Shown: piece after piece, positions 8,371 to 16,289 of the stretch
Position numbering within the stretch: the first letter of the stretch is position 1
Layout of the letters: every line of letters begins with the position of its first letter
Notes under the pieces: generated by a model
What the model was told of the DNA's origin: nothing
Database searches by the model: none
What the model saw: the letters and a program-made list of their open reading frames with translations, nothing else
Origin: Deinococcus hopiensis KR-140
GTDB lineage: Bacteria; Deinococcota; Deinococci; Deinococcales; Deinococcaceae
Direction: 5' to 3'
Length of the DNA: 64,000 nt
Assembly (NCBI RefSeq): GCF_900176165.1
Contig: NZ_FWWU01000008.1
Span: 1-64,000, forward strand
Position numbers and translations under genes: made by a program

Positions 8371-9786
8371 CTACACGCCGTAGCTGGATTTGAGGGACCA
8401 TACCTCTACCTCCATGGAGAGGGGATCCGATCCACCGAACTGAATATCCACCTCTCGAATCTGCTCTGACGGGAAGAGGAGGTCGCTGATCACCACTCGA
8501 CCATCCCCTGCGAATACTTCTATGGAGGAGGCGTCCAAAAAGATCTGGAGGTCAAATTGGTCCAGATGCAGTGGAAGTTCAGCTCGGTGATCACCGGGGT
8601 AGCCATCCAAAGAGCTTGTTACCAGAGTGACAGGCCGCCGCACCCAAAGTTCACCAGAACGCACCTCAACACTCACTTCGCTTCCTGCTTCCGAACGAAA
8701 CTCCAGCTTGACTTCTGCTGCTGGCATCGCAGGCCACCGAATCAGCAGTTCGTGGGCCTGATGGGGACTCAGGGAGAAGATGCCGTCTCCCTGTCGTACG
8801 GTTTTTGCCTGTCTTAGAGCCTGCAGCTCGGGTACGGGCCGTTGGGCCAGGACAGGTCCGTGGGGGTCGGCACACACCCCGAGTTCGCGGGGCAATACCA
8901 TCGCGCCGCGCCAGCCCTGTGTGGGAACGTCATGGGCGTACTGCCAGTTGCTCATCCAGGCCAGCCAGACTCGGCGATCAGGAAGGTCATTCCACGTCAA
9001 AGCCGCGTAAAAGTCATTGCCGTGATCTACCCAACGGGCAGGCGTCGTCGCGGTGAACGCCTGCCCGTCAAAATCGCCCAGCCAGTACTGTGCTCCAGAA
9101 CCTCCATAGGGTCCGCCCGGGTTGAGGTCCACTTTTAGGACCCAGTACAGGCGGCCCGCCTCGTCATGGAGGGGGAAAAGCTCGGGCACTTCCCAGATGC
9201 CGCCTGTAGCCCCTGCGGGACCAAACACGCTCAATGACTCCCAATCCTGGAGGTTGAACGAGCCGTAAAGCTCGACCTGCCGCTCAACAGGGTGGACCAC
9301 AACCATGATCCAACGTCTCGACTTCGCATGCCAAAAGACTTTTGGGTCGCGGAAGTCTGTCTTGCCCACATCCAGGACGGGGCCACCGTGGTACGTCCAG
9401 GTTTCCCCTTGGTCCAGGCTATAAGCCAGGAATTGCGCTTGGTTGTCGGCGGTGTGTCCCGTGTAGCAGGCGACCAAAGGGGGCCGACCGCCTTTGCCGA
9501 ACCCACTGGTGTTATGCCAGTCCACCACGGCACTGCCTGAGAAAATCTGGTGTTCGCGTTCTGGGAGGGCGACGTCCTGTTCCTCCCAGTGCACCAGATC
9601 AGTGCTCGTGGCCCGCCCCCAGTGGAGATTCCCATGGCTGCTCGCGTAGGGGTTGTACTGGTAATACAGGTGGTACAGGCCGCCAAAGTAGACGAGGCCA
9701 TTTGGATCGTTCATCCAGTTGGCAGCAGGCGCATAATGGATGTGCGGGCGGTACTGCTCTCGCTCGGAAGTGGTGCTTCTGGACAT
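8371..9786 (-). CDS. GH32 beta-fructofuranosidase, predicted cytoplasmic
   Basis: A 471-residue glycoside hydrolase family 32 enzyme (levanase/inulinase/invertase family), which cleaves beta-fructosidic bonds with retention. WMNDPNG carries the nucleophile (D27), FRDPKV the transition-state Asp (D147), and WEVPELF the acid/base Glu (E199); the usual Cys of the ECP triad is Val here. A five-bladed propeller spans residues ~10-330 and a C-terminal beta-sandwich ~340-471. There is no signal peptide. I use the ATG at 9784-9786, six bases after the preceding permease stop. It is last in a four-gene operon (binding protein, permease, permease, hydrolase), so it probably splits imported sucrose or short fructans. 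Confidence 0.9.
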   Translation of the reverse strand: MSRSTTSEREQYRPHIHYAPAANWMNDPNGLVYFGGLYHLYYQYNPYASSHGNLHWGRATSTDLVHWEEQDVALPEREHQIFSGSAVVDWHNTSGFGKGGRPPLVACYTGHTADNQAQFLAYSLDQGETWTYHGGPVLDVGKTDFRDPKVFWHAKSRRWIMVVVHPVERQVELYGSFNLQDWESLSVFGPAGATGGIWEVPELFPLHDEAGRLYWVLKVDLNPGGPYGGSGAQYWLGDFDGQAFTATTPARWVDHGNDFYAALTWNDLPDRRVWLAWMSNWQYAHDVPTQGWRGAMVLPRELGVCADPHGPVLAQRPVPELQALRQAKTVRQGDGIFSLSPHQAHELLIRWPAMPAAEVKLEFRSEAGSEVSVEVRSGELWVRRPVTLVTSSLDGYPGDHRAELPLHLDQFDLQIFLDASSIEVFAGDGRVVISDLLFPSEQIREVDIQFGGSDPLSMEVEVWSLKSSYGV

Positions 9787-9791
9787 GGATC

Positions 9792-10628
9792 TCAACCTTT
9801 CACGCCGGAACCGACCACAGACGCGACGAACCAACGCTGGAAAACCAGGAAGACGATGATGACAGGCAGGGCCATCAGCACGGCGAAGGCAGACACATTC
9901 CCCCAGTACGACTGCTGATTGCTGAAAAACGCCGCCATTGCGACACTAAGAGGACGGAACTCAACGCCACGCGTCACCATGCTGGGCCACAGATAACTGT
10001 TCCACACATCTAGGAAGCCCAGGATCGCGGTTGTGGCAATGACTGGCTTGCTTAGCGGAAGGCCGATCCTGAAGAAGATGGTGGGCAGGTGTGCCCCATC
10101 AATGCGCGCCGCTTCGATCAGTTCCGCAGGAATCTTGGAGAAGAACTGGTAGAAGAGGAATATTGAAAAGGCGCTGGCGATGAAGGGAACGATCTGCACC
10201 TGGTAGGAGTCCAGCCAGCCCAGGCGGCTCACCATCAGAATCAGAGGGATGAGCAGTCCTTCTCCAGGGATGACGAAGATGGCGATAATGACGGCCAAGT
10301 AGAGCTTCCGGTACGCGCCGTACCCCCAGGCGAGCGCGAAGGCTGCCGCCGAGTTGACCACTACGCCCAACCCGACAGTGCAGATCGTCACCAGTAAGGT
10401 GTTGAATAGATAACGCAAGAAGGGCTGGTATGGATCATCAATCACTTCCCGGTAGTTCTGAAAGGAAAAGACCGTGGGGAAAAACGCCTTGCTTGTACCC
10501 AGGGTACTGTTGATTGCTGCCTCGTCTGGGTTAAGGCTTACGGAGAGCATCATCATCAGTGGACCCAAAACGAGGACGGTCAGGAGTACGCCGAGAAGTA
10601 GCCGTATAACTCGTGAGATGAGGCTCAT
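9792..10628 (-). CDS. Sugar ABC transporter permease, MalG/CUT1 type
   Basis: A 278-residue inner-membrane protein with six predicted membrane segments. The conserved EAA loop reads IEAARIDGAHLPTIFFRIGLPL. The start is the ATG at 10626-10628, preceded by an AGGTGA ribosome site. It lies 8 bp after the partner permease (10637-11560), with which it should form the heterodimeric channel. An ATPase is not encoded in this operon, so a shared MsmK/MalK-type ATPase from elsewhere must be used. The substrate is inferred to be sucrose or a fructo-oligosaccharide from the adjoining GH32 gene. Confidence 0.88.
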   Translation of the reverse strand: MSLISRVIRLLLGVLLTVLVLGPLMMMLSVSLNPDEAAINSTLGTSKAFFPTVFSFQNYREVIDDPYQPFLRYLFNTLLVTICTVGLGVVVNSAAAFALAWGYGAYRKLYLAVIIAIFVIPGEGLLIPLILMVSRLGWLDSYQVQIVPFIASAFSIFLFYQFFSKIPAELIEAARIDGAHLPTIFFRIGLPLSKPVIATTAILGFLDVWNSYLWPSMVTRGVEFRPLSVAMAAFFSNQQSYWGNVSAFAVLMALPVIIVFLVFQRWFVASVVGSGVKG

Positions 10629-10636
10629 TTCGTCAC

Positions 10637-11560
10637 CTACTCGTTTTTTAGAAGGACGCGCTGCAAGATGGCCAGCGAGCCGACGATCACGACAAAGATC
10701 ACTGCCACGGCAGAGCCGAACCCGACGAGCTGGCTGGTATAGCCCTGCTGAATCATGTAGCGCACCAACGTGTTGGTGGCACCGACGGGCCCACCTCGAG
10801 TCAGAATGTCGACTTGAGTGAAGAGCTTGAACGCCTGAATGGTTGTGGTAATTAGAATCAAGATATTGACGTTTCTGAGACCTGGGAAGGTGACGTAACG
10901 GAACTGCTGCCAAGCATTTGCCCCGTCCATACGTACCGCCTCGTACCGCTCATGGGGGATGTCTTGAAGGCCAGCCAGGTACAGCAGCATTTGGAATGGG
11001 AACGTCGCCCACGCGGAGAGCAGGACGATAGCCGGCATCGCCCAAGTAGGACTGCCCAGCCAGTCTACGTACGTCTCAGCTCCGAACGCTTTGATGATGT
11101 TGTTAAAAAGGCCGTCCGGAATACGGTAGAACGCCGCCCAAACCACAATGGTCACGGTGATCGGCGTCATGAGGGGAAGGATAGCCACGCTACGGAAAAA
11201 CGAGCGTAAGGGAAAGGAGGAGTTCAGCAACACGGCAACGCCTAGAGAAATTGCGCATTGAAATGGCACCACCAGCACGGCGAAGTATACGGTGTTTCTA
11301 AAGGCTTGCCAGAACGCCGGGTCCGTCAGAACCTGTTTGTAGTTTTGTAACCCTACGAAACCTGTCGGCACAGGGTTGGGCACCAGACGCTGGTCAGTGA
11401 ACGAGAGGTAGATGGAAAGGACGAATGGAATCACCAGAAAGCAGAGCAGCAGCAGGGTAGCCGGGAGGAGCAACAGCAACTCTTCTGTCACCGATTGCCT
11501 CCGGCGCTTTGGCTTCTGCCTGGTCTCAACCGAAAGAACTTGGGTTGATGAGGTATGCAC
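10637..11560 (-). CDS. Sugar ABC transporter permease, MalF/CUT1 type
   Basis: A 307-residue membrane protein with six predicted transmembrane helices and the EAA motif YEAVRMDGANAWQQFRYVTF. I use the GTG at 11558-11560 because AAGGAG stands seven bases before it; the frame is open further up, into the binding-protein end. This is the first of the two permeases of the operon. The gap to the upstream binding-protein gene is 68 bp, allowing uneven expression as is common for binding proteins. Confidence 0.88.
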   Translation of the reverse strand: MHTSSTQVLSVETRQKPKRRRQSVTEELLLLLPATLLLLCFLVIPFVLSIYLSFTDQRLVPNPVPTGFVGLQNYKQVLTDPAFWQAFRNTVYFAVLVVPFQCAISLGVAVLLNSSFPLRSFFRSVAILPLMTPITVTIVVWAAFYRIPDGLFNNIIKAFGAETYVDWLGSPTWAMPAIVLLSAWATFPFQMLLYLAGLQDIPHERYEAVRMDGANAWQQFRYVTFPGLRNVNILILITTTIQAFKLFTQVDILTRGGPVGATNTLVRYMIQQGYTSQLVGFGSAVAVIFVVIVGSLAILQRVLLKNE

Positions 11561-11628
11561 GCTCGCTCCTTGTCTTGAGGACGGGGCAGCAGTACGGAAG
11601 GGGGCTTCTGGCCCCCTTCCGCTTGAGG

Positions 11629-12897
11629 TCACTTGCTCTTATTAAAGGGCGGGTACCCTTTGTTGGCCGCTATGTCCTGGTCGATGGCCCTCGCGGCTTT
11701 GTCGAGTTCGGCCTTCACGTTGGCACCGTTCAGGATGTTGAGTACAGCATCACCGAAGGACTTGGAGATCACTGGGTAAGCCGGATGGACCGGGCGTACA
11801 AGAGCGATGGTGGCCGCTTGCTCAGCCATCAGTTCACCTTCACCCCCCTTGCCATACACCTTGCTGAGTGGCGTGGCCGACTTGCGCGAGGGGATGTAGC
11901 CGGTAATGTCAGCGTACTTGGCCACCTGCGTCTTGGACATGGCGAAATTGATGAACGCTCCAGCTTCCTGTTTATTGGGTGACGTCTGCGGAATGGCCCA
12001 ACTCCACCCACCGTTGGGGGACGTCTGTTTATTCCCACAGAACTTCGGTGCTGGGATGAGCACCAGGTCGTTTCCCAAGCCAGCCTTGTGATCACGCCAC
12101 ATCCAGTTCCCCACCCATACGAGTGCCGCCGATTTGTCTCCAAAAAAGCGGTTGTCGCCGCCACTCTGCGGCACAATCCAGTTCTTCTTCTTCCAGTCCT
12201 GCAGAGTGGTCAGTATCTTGACACTGGCGGGAGAATTGAGAGTGCCAGTGGCCTGCCAGGTCTTGCGGTTGATCAGGTCGGCGCCACAGGATTGCAGGAG
12301 GGGAGCAAAGCCATAGCTGAGCCATTCGCCGCTGTAGTTCAACTTGAGATCAAGTGGCCAAGTCACGCCCTTCACTTTGCTGAGCTTGTTCAAGGCGTCT
12401 TGGAATTCGGTAAGGGTCCAGGCATCCTTAACGCTCTTGGGAATGCGAATTCCTGCCTGTTGCAGGTACTTTTTATTTCCCCACAGCAGCACGGTTGAGT
12501 CATAGGGGCTAATGGAGTACAGCTTGCCATCAGGGCCATAGGTACCCTGTGCGCGAATAGCAGGCAGGAGGTCTTGAAGGGTGGCCTTGTCGAAATACGG
12601 GTCGAGCGGCGCAAGTTGGCCTGACCAGGCGTAGTTGGCCATGTTCGGACCGTCGACCATGACGACGTCCGGTAGTTTCTTGCTGAGAAACCCGGCCTTC
12701 AGGGCATCGTTGATGTTGGGAATCGGTGTCACCTTAACTGTGGTTCCCTTGCCACTGTAAGCCGCGTTGAACGCCTTCTCCACGTGGAGGAAGTAAGGGC
12801 GTTCAGACTGACCTTCAATCACCCAGACGGTGATCTGCTTGGCTTGAGCAAGCGGGGCGAGGGCGGTAAGGGCCAGGGTGAGCGTCAGGGTCCGCAC
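11629..12897 (-). CDS. Sugar ABC transporter substrate-binding protein (family 1)
   Basis: A 422-residue extracellular solute-binding protein. A signal peptide (MRTLTLTLALTALAPLAQA) is followed by the family-1 fold, with ITVWVIEGQSERPYF at the start of the mature protein and aromatic-rich sugar-binding loops (SGEWLSYGFAPLLQS, VWVGNWMWRD, NGGWSWAIP). First gene of the operon with two permeases and a GH32 enzyme, so the likely ligand is sucrose or a small fructan. A perfect LacI-type palindrome lies 35 bp before its start. It is distantly similar to the second family-1 binding protein at 26584-27828 (shared SGEWLSYG/DGEWWTYA and AYPVI/AYPII segments). Confidence 0.9.
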   Translation of the reverse strand: MRTLTLTLALTALAPLAQAKQITVWVIEGQSERPYFLHVEKAFNAAYSGKGTTVKVTPIPNINDALKAGFLSKKLPDVVMVDGPNMANYAWSGQLAPLDPYFDKATLQDLLPAIRAQGTYGPDGKLYSISPYDSTVLLWGNKKYLQQAGIRIPKSVKDAWTLTEFQDALNKLSKVKGVTWPLDLKLNYSGEWLSYGFAPLLQSCGADLINRKTWQATGTLNSPASVKILTTLQDWKKKNWIVPQSGGDNRFFGDKSAALVWVGNWMWRDHKAGLGNDLVLIPAPKFCGNKQTSPNGGWSWAIPQTSPNKQEAGAFINFAMSKTQVAKYADITGYIPSRKSATPLSKVYGKGGEGELMAEQAATIALVRPVHPAYPVISKSFGDAVLNILNGANVKAELDKAARAIDQDIAANKGYPPFNKSK

Positions 12898-12931
12898 GAT
12901 GTTCCTCCATAAGAGAATGAGAGCTTAAGAT

Positions 12932-12951
12932 TTGAGATAACGTTATCTCAA
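12932..12951. promoter_or_regulatory. LacI-family operator of the sugar operon
   Basis: TTGAGATAACGTTATCTCAA is a perfect 20-bp palindrome with the central CG of LacI-type sites. It lies between the LacI gene (12963-13997) and the binding-protein gene (12897 downward). The same core (AGATAACGTTATCT) recurs before the LacI gene. Confidence 0.85.
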
Positions 12952-12962
12952 AGGCGAAAAAA

Positions 12963-13997
12963 TTATTGGACCATGAGGTCCACCTCCTTTGGAGGTCCGG
13001 TCGAGGAGCGCACCATCAGGCGCGCAGGCAGCCGGTGCACCACGGGGGTTGCATCGTCAAACTCCGCTTTCTCAAGACTGCGAATCATGAGGCGACATGC
13101 CTCATACCCCATCTCGTAGGCAGGTTGGGCGATGACCGTAAGAGGGGGCTCCATCATGCGCGCCCACCGGGTGTCGTCCATCCCAATGAGGGAAAGGTCA
13201 TGGGGAATCGACAAGTTTCGAGATCGAAGGGCTTGAACTACACCGGCAAGCATTTCGTTGGTGGTCACGATAACGGCACTCACGTGGAGACCAGAATCAA
13301 GCAGGTGATGTGTAGCGCGTACGCCTCCTTCCTCTGAGTACTCATCCGAGATGAGCCAGTCAGGATGAACATCAAGGCCGTGGTGTGCCATTCTTTCCAG
13401 GAAGCCTTGCTTGCGTTCTACTTCCGTGCTGACAGGTGCGTTGCCGTAGATTAGCCCGATAGAGTGATGACCCAACTCGGTGAGGTGGTCGACAGCGTCA
13501 CCGAGGGCAGTGTAGTTGTCGAGCAGCACCGTGTGGCGGCTGTACGCACCGAAGGTGCGGTCTACCTCAATGGTAGGGATGTGTTGGGCGAGTTCCTCAA
13601 TGTACGGGTCACTGTTGGAGGAGGGAGTGATAATCAGTCCATCGACTTGATAACTCTCGAAGATCTTTGCGTAGGTCATCTCCCGCTCCAGGGTGCTGCC
13701 ATGACCTGTGATGACCGCATAACCGTGATCGAGCGCAGCATTTTGAATGCCTTGTCCAAGGATGTGGTGGAAGGTTGCGATGTTGCCAGCACTGAGATAA
13801 CCAATAATGCCGGTTCGGTGCTCACGGAGGCTCTTGGCCAGGCGGTTGGGCTGGTACCCCAGCTCTTTCACCGAGTGTTGAACACGCTCTCGTAACTCTG
13901 CTGCAACGTTCGGCACGCCCCGAAGCACACGGCTGACAGTTGGAACCGAGACCCCAGCGTGTTGCGCAACATCGGACAGCTTGATACTCCTAGGCAT
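12963..13997 (-). CDS. LacI-family regulator 1
   Basis: A 344-residue regulator. The N-terminal helix-turn-helix is IKLSDVAQHAGVSVPTVSRV with the hinge region LGYQPNRLAKSLR; the remaining ~280 residues are the periplasmic-binding-protein-like ligand domain. The start is the ATG at 13995-13997 with a GAGGTGG ribosome site. An operator half matching the palindrome in front of the sugar operon overlaps its own upstream region (14007-14020), so it probably represses both itself and the binding-protein/permease/GH32 operon that follows in the same direction. Confidence 0.9.
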   Translation of the reverse strand: MPRSIKLSDVAQHAGVSVPTVSRVLRGVPNVAAELRERVQHSVKELGYQPNRLAKSLREHRTGIIGYLSAGNIATFHHILGQGIQNAALDHGYAVITGHGSTLEREMTYAKIFESYQVDGLIITPSSNSDPYIEELAQHIPTIEVDRTFGAYSRHTVLLDNYTALGDAVDHLTELGHHSIGLIYGNAPVSTEVERKQGFLERMAHHGLDVHPDWLISDEYSEEGGVRATHHLLDSGLHVSAVIVTTNEMLAGVVQALRSRNLSIPHDLSLIGMDDTRWARMMEPPLTVIAQPAYEMGYEACRLMIRSLEKAEFDDATPVVHRLPARLMVRSSTGPPKEVDLMVQ

Positions 13998-14006
13998 CCC
14001 CACCTC

Positions 14007-14020
14007 AGATAACGTTATCT
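14007..14020. promoter_or_regulatory. LacI 1 autoregulatory operator
   Basis: AGATAACGTTATCT is a 14-bp perfect palindrome identical to the core of the 12932-12951 operator, lying directly before the ribosome site of LacI 1. Binding there would block its own transcription. Confidence 0.75.
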
Positions 14021-14357
14021 TGAGATTTGAGTATCTCATTCACGGGGTACTCCGTCAAGCCCTATAGCTGCCAGCTCGCCCCACTCGACCCCGCGAGGGG
14101 AAGATCCGCTAGCCACTTATACCCGGGGCTGCGGCCGTCCAGGAACCCGGTAGAGCCTGGTGAGTCACAGCATGGGCCTTGAGGATGTCCCTCCTGTCGA
14201 CCTTCCTCCTTCACCACATCGTTTTCGACTATTTCTGCAAGAGTTGTGTAAGGTGGCACATCGTATTGTTCACTCCACAAGAAGATCCTCGCTGTCCCTG
14301 AAGGGATTGGTTCTCCTGACCGATAAAGGTCTGGAGAGTGTCTATGAGCCTCAAGTG

Positions 14358-14384
14358 CTAATACGTTTTACTAATACGTATTAG
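14358..14384. promoter_or_regulatory. Tandem LacI-type operators (code 2)
   Basis: CTAATACGTATTAG (14371-14384) is a perfect palindrome. Just before it stands an imperfect copy CTAATACGTTTTAC (14358-14371), 13 bp away. They lie 26 bp upstream of the binding-protein start at 14411. The same code recurs at about 23091, 25231-25287 and 26561. Confidence 0.8.
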
Positions 14385-14410
14385 ATAGCATTCGCCAAAA
14401 GGAGTCTTAT

Positions 14411-15385
14411 ATGAAAAAGCAGCTCGTTGTAGGTGTAGCACTGTTGACGTTAATTGGTGCTGGTCAAGCCCAGACAAATCCAGGGACAGTCATTGGACTT
14501 ATCCTCAAAACGGAAACTAATCCTTTTTTTGTCAAGATGAAAGATGGAGCGCAGCGAACCATCGCTACCAGTCAGGCTAAGCTTCTGACGGCAGCGGGTA
14601 AATCCGACGACGACAACGATTCCCAAGTCGCAGCAATTCAGGATATGCTTGCCCGCGGAGCAAAAACCATTCTCATTACACCTGCCGATACCCAACGCAT
14701 CGTTCCTGCTATTCGTGCGGCGCGTGCTAAAGGTGTACAGGTTATCGCCCTTGACAGCACCACTGATCCGAAGTCAGCAGTCGACGCTATCTTTGCCACG
14801 GATAACAACAAGGCCGGTTTCTTGATAGGCCAATATGCCCGGACACTCATGGAGGGCAAGAAGGTCAGCATTGCCATGCTTGACCTCGCCCCCGGCTTAG
14901 CAGTAGGTATAGCTCGCCACAACGGCTTTCTCAAGGGCTTTGGAATCACCAGTGACAGTGATCCCCGTATTGTTTGCCAACAAGACACCAATGGTAGTAG
15001 AGAACTGGCCAAATCAGCTATGGCCAATTGCCTGAAGAAGAATCCCAACATTAACGTTGTGTACACGATTAACGAACCTGTCGCTGCGGGAGCATACGAG
15101 GCCATTCAAGCCAGTGGAAATCCCGGACGTGTCGCTATCTTCTCAGTGGACGGAGGCTGCCAGGGAGTAAGAGACGTGAAAGCAGGCAAGATTACTGCTA
15201 CTTCCCAGCAATACCCCTTGCGGATGGCTTCGCTTGGAATTGAAGCGGGGCTGAAATACGCCATTTCAGGCATAAAAGCCACAGGATATATTGATACCGG
15301 CGTAAATTTGGTTGCCAATAAGGCAGTGAAAGGTGTAGAAAGCCGGAACACCGCGTTCGGTCTTGAAAATTGCTGGGGGAAATAA
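14411..15385 (+). CDS. Ribose/fructose-type ABC substrate-binding protein
   Basis: A 324-residue periplasmic binding protein of the CUT2 family (RbsB/FrtB type) with a signal peptide (MKKQLVVGVALLTLIGAGQAQ). It closely parallels the protein at 23101-24111: both share KTETNPFFVKMK(D/E)GAQ, GAKTILITP, GIARHNGFL, KNPNIN(V/L)VYTINEP and the C-terminal NCWGK. The ligand is therefore likely fructose or a related sugar. It has no permease or ATPase of its own and may feed the 21186-23008 transporter. Code-2 operators lie in front, and the next gene follows without a gap. Its DNA is more AT-rich than the 23 kb paralogue, so it is probably acquired rather than a recent local duplicate. Confidence 0.85.
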   Translation: MKKQLVVGVALLTLIGAGQAQTNPGTVIGLILKTETNPFFVKMKDGAQRTIATSQAKLLTAAGKSDDDNDSQVAAIQDMLARGAKTILITPADTQRIVPAIRAARAKGVQVIALDSTTDPKSAVDAIFATDNNKAGFLIGQYARTLMEGKKVSIAMLDLAPGLAVGIARHNGFLKGFGITSDSDPRIVCQQDTNGSRELAKSAMANCLKKNPNINVVYTINEPVAAGAYEAIQASGNPGRVAIFSVDGGCQGVRDVKAGKITATSQQYPLRMASLGIEAGLKYAISGIKATGYIDTGVNLVANKAVKGVESRNTAFGLENCWGK

Positions 15386-16174
15386 ATGAAGGCTTTAACT
15401 CGTAGGTGGAGATTGATAGTTCTCTGCGCTGGTATTTTCGGTGGTATCTCGAGTCAAGCTCATGCACGCAATTTAGCTGATATTGTTAAAGCTCGGAGCA
15501 TCAAGGTAGGAATTCTTACAGATGTACCAAGTTTAAATCAAGCTAGCGGTAACAAGAGGATAGGATTTGAAGTGGCACTTATGGATAAGTTTGCAAAGAG
15601 CTTAAAAATAAGCGTAGTATGGGTTAAAACAGATTCAAAGAGTATCAAAAATGATCTTACCAGCAATAAAATAGACTTACTACTTCCTCAAAGAGAACTA
15701 TTGTCGTCTCCCTTGCCCTCTGGAATCAGTAACAGCGCGCCCTACTATTGCAGTGGCGCTGTCATTTTGACCAGAGATACAGCTATCAAAAACAGCAGTG
15801 GTCTTCTCGATAAGAAAATTGCAATACAACCGGGAAAGTCATATTTTGACTATCTTAAGCGCTTATCTTTAGAAAAGAATGCAAATGTTGGCCGAGACGT
15901 CAATACTACTATCCTAGATTTGATATATAAAAATGCAGATGTCGTCATTGTGGACAAACTGGCAGCACTTCAAGCTATAGGCGTCTACCCGAAGGCGAAC
16001 TTGAAGATGAGCCATCTTCTATGGGCCACTCAATTTAATGCCTTAGTCAATTCTAAGGACACTACTTTAGTGGAAGCTTTTAACAGATTCATTAAAAAAA
16101 TTGTAGATACAGGAGAATATGAGCAGTTGTCACAGCCTTATTTCGCTGAAAGCGTGCGTTGTTCTGGATATTGA
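15386..16174 (+). CDS. Orphan family-3 substrate-binding protein
   Basis: A 262-residue protein with a signal peptide (to about SSQAHA) and the fold of amino-acid-type binding proteins (SBP_bac_3): LADIVKARSIKVGILTDVP at the N terminus, GFEVALMDKFAKSLKI, and FNRFIKKIVDTGEYEQL near the C terminus. Its ATG follows directly on the TAA of the fructose-type binding-protein gene, so the two are translationally coupled. No matching permease is present. The DNA is markedly AT-rich (runs of A and T, Lys/Asn/Ile codons), unlike most of the island. It might sense a ligand for a partner protein instead of serving import; the ligand is unknown. Confidence 0.75.
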   Translation: MKALTRRWRLIVLCAGIFGGISSQAHARNLADIVKARSIKVGILTDVPSLNQASGNKRIGFEVALMDKFAKSLKISVVWVKTDSKSIKNDLTSNKIDLLLPQRELLSSPLPSGISNSAPYYCSGAVILTRDTAIKNSSGLLDKKIAIQPGKSYFDYLKRLSLEKNANVGRDVNTTILDLIYKNADVVIVDKLAALQAIGVYPKANLKMSHLLWATQFNALVNSKDTTLVEAFNRFIKKIVDTGEYEQLSQPYFAESVRCSGY

Positions 16175-16236
16175 GTCAAAAGTGATAATTAATCAAAAAT
16201 ATATCATGTCTAAGCAGACTAATCAATGATCTTCAA

Positions 16237-16273
16237 GGAAGTAGGGTAATTCATCGAAGAATGCCCTACTTCC
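16237..16273. terminator. Bidirectional terminator-like hairpin between converging genes
   Basis: GGAAGTAGGG (16237-16246) pairs perfectly with CCCTACTTCC (16264-16273) around a 17-base loop. It lies between the ends of two convergent genes (16174 and 16290). There is no good T-run, so efficiency is unclear. Confidence 0.5.
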
Positions 16274-16289
16274 TCACACGCAACTAATT

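Noticed and set aside
14062..14340. Small minus-strand gene between LacI 1 and the binding protein
   Set aside because: The 72-codon frame has no motif or ribosome site and overlaps a regulatory gap; I see only the promoter region here.
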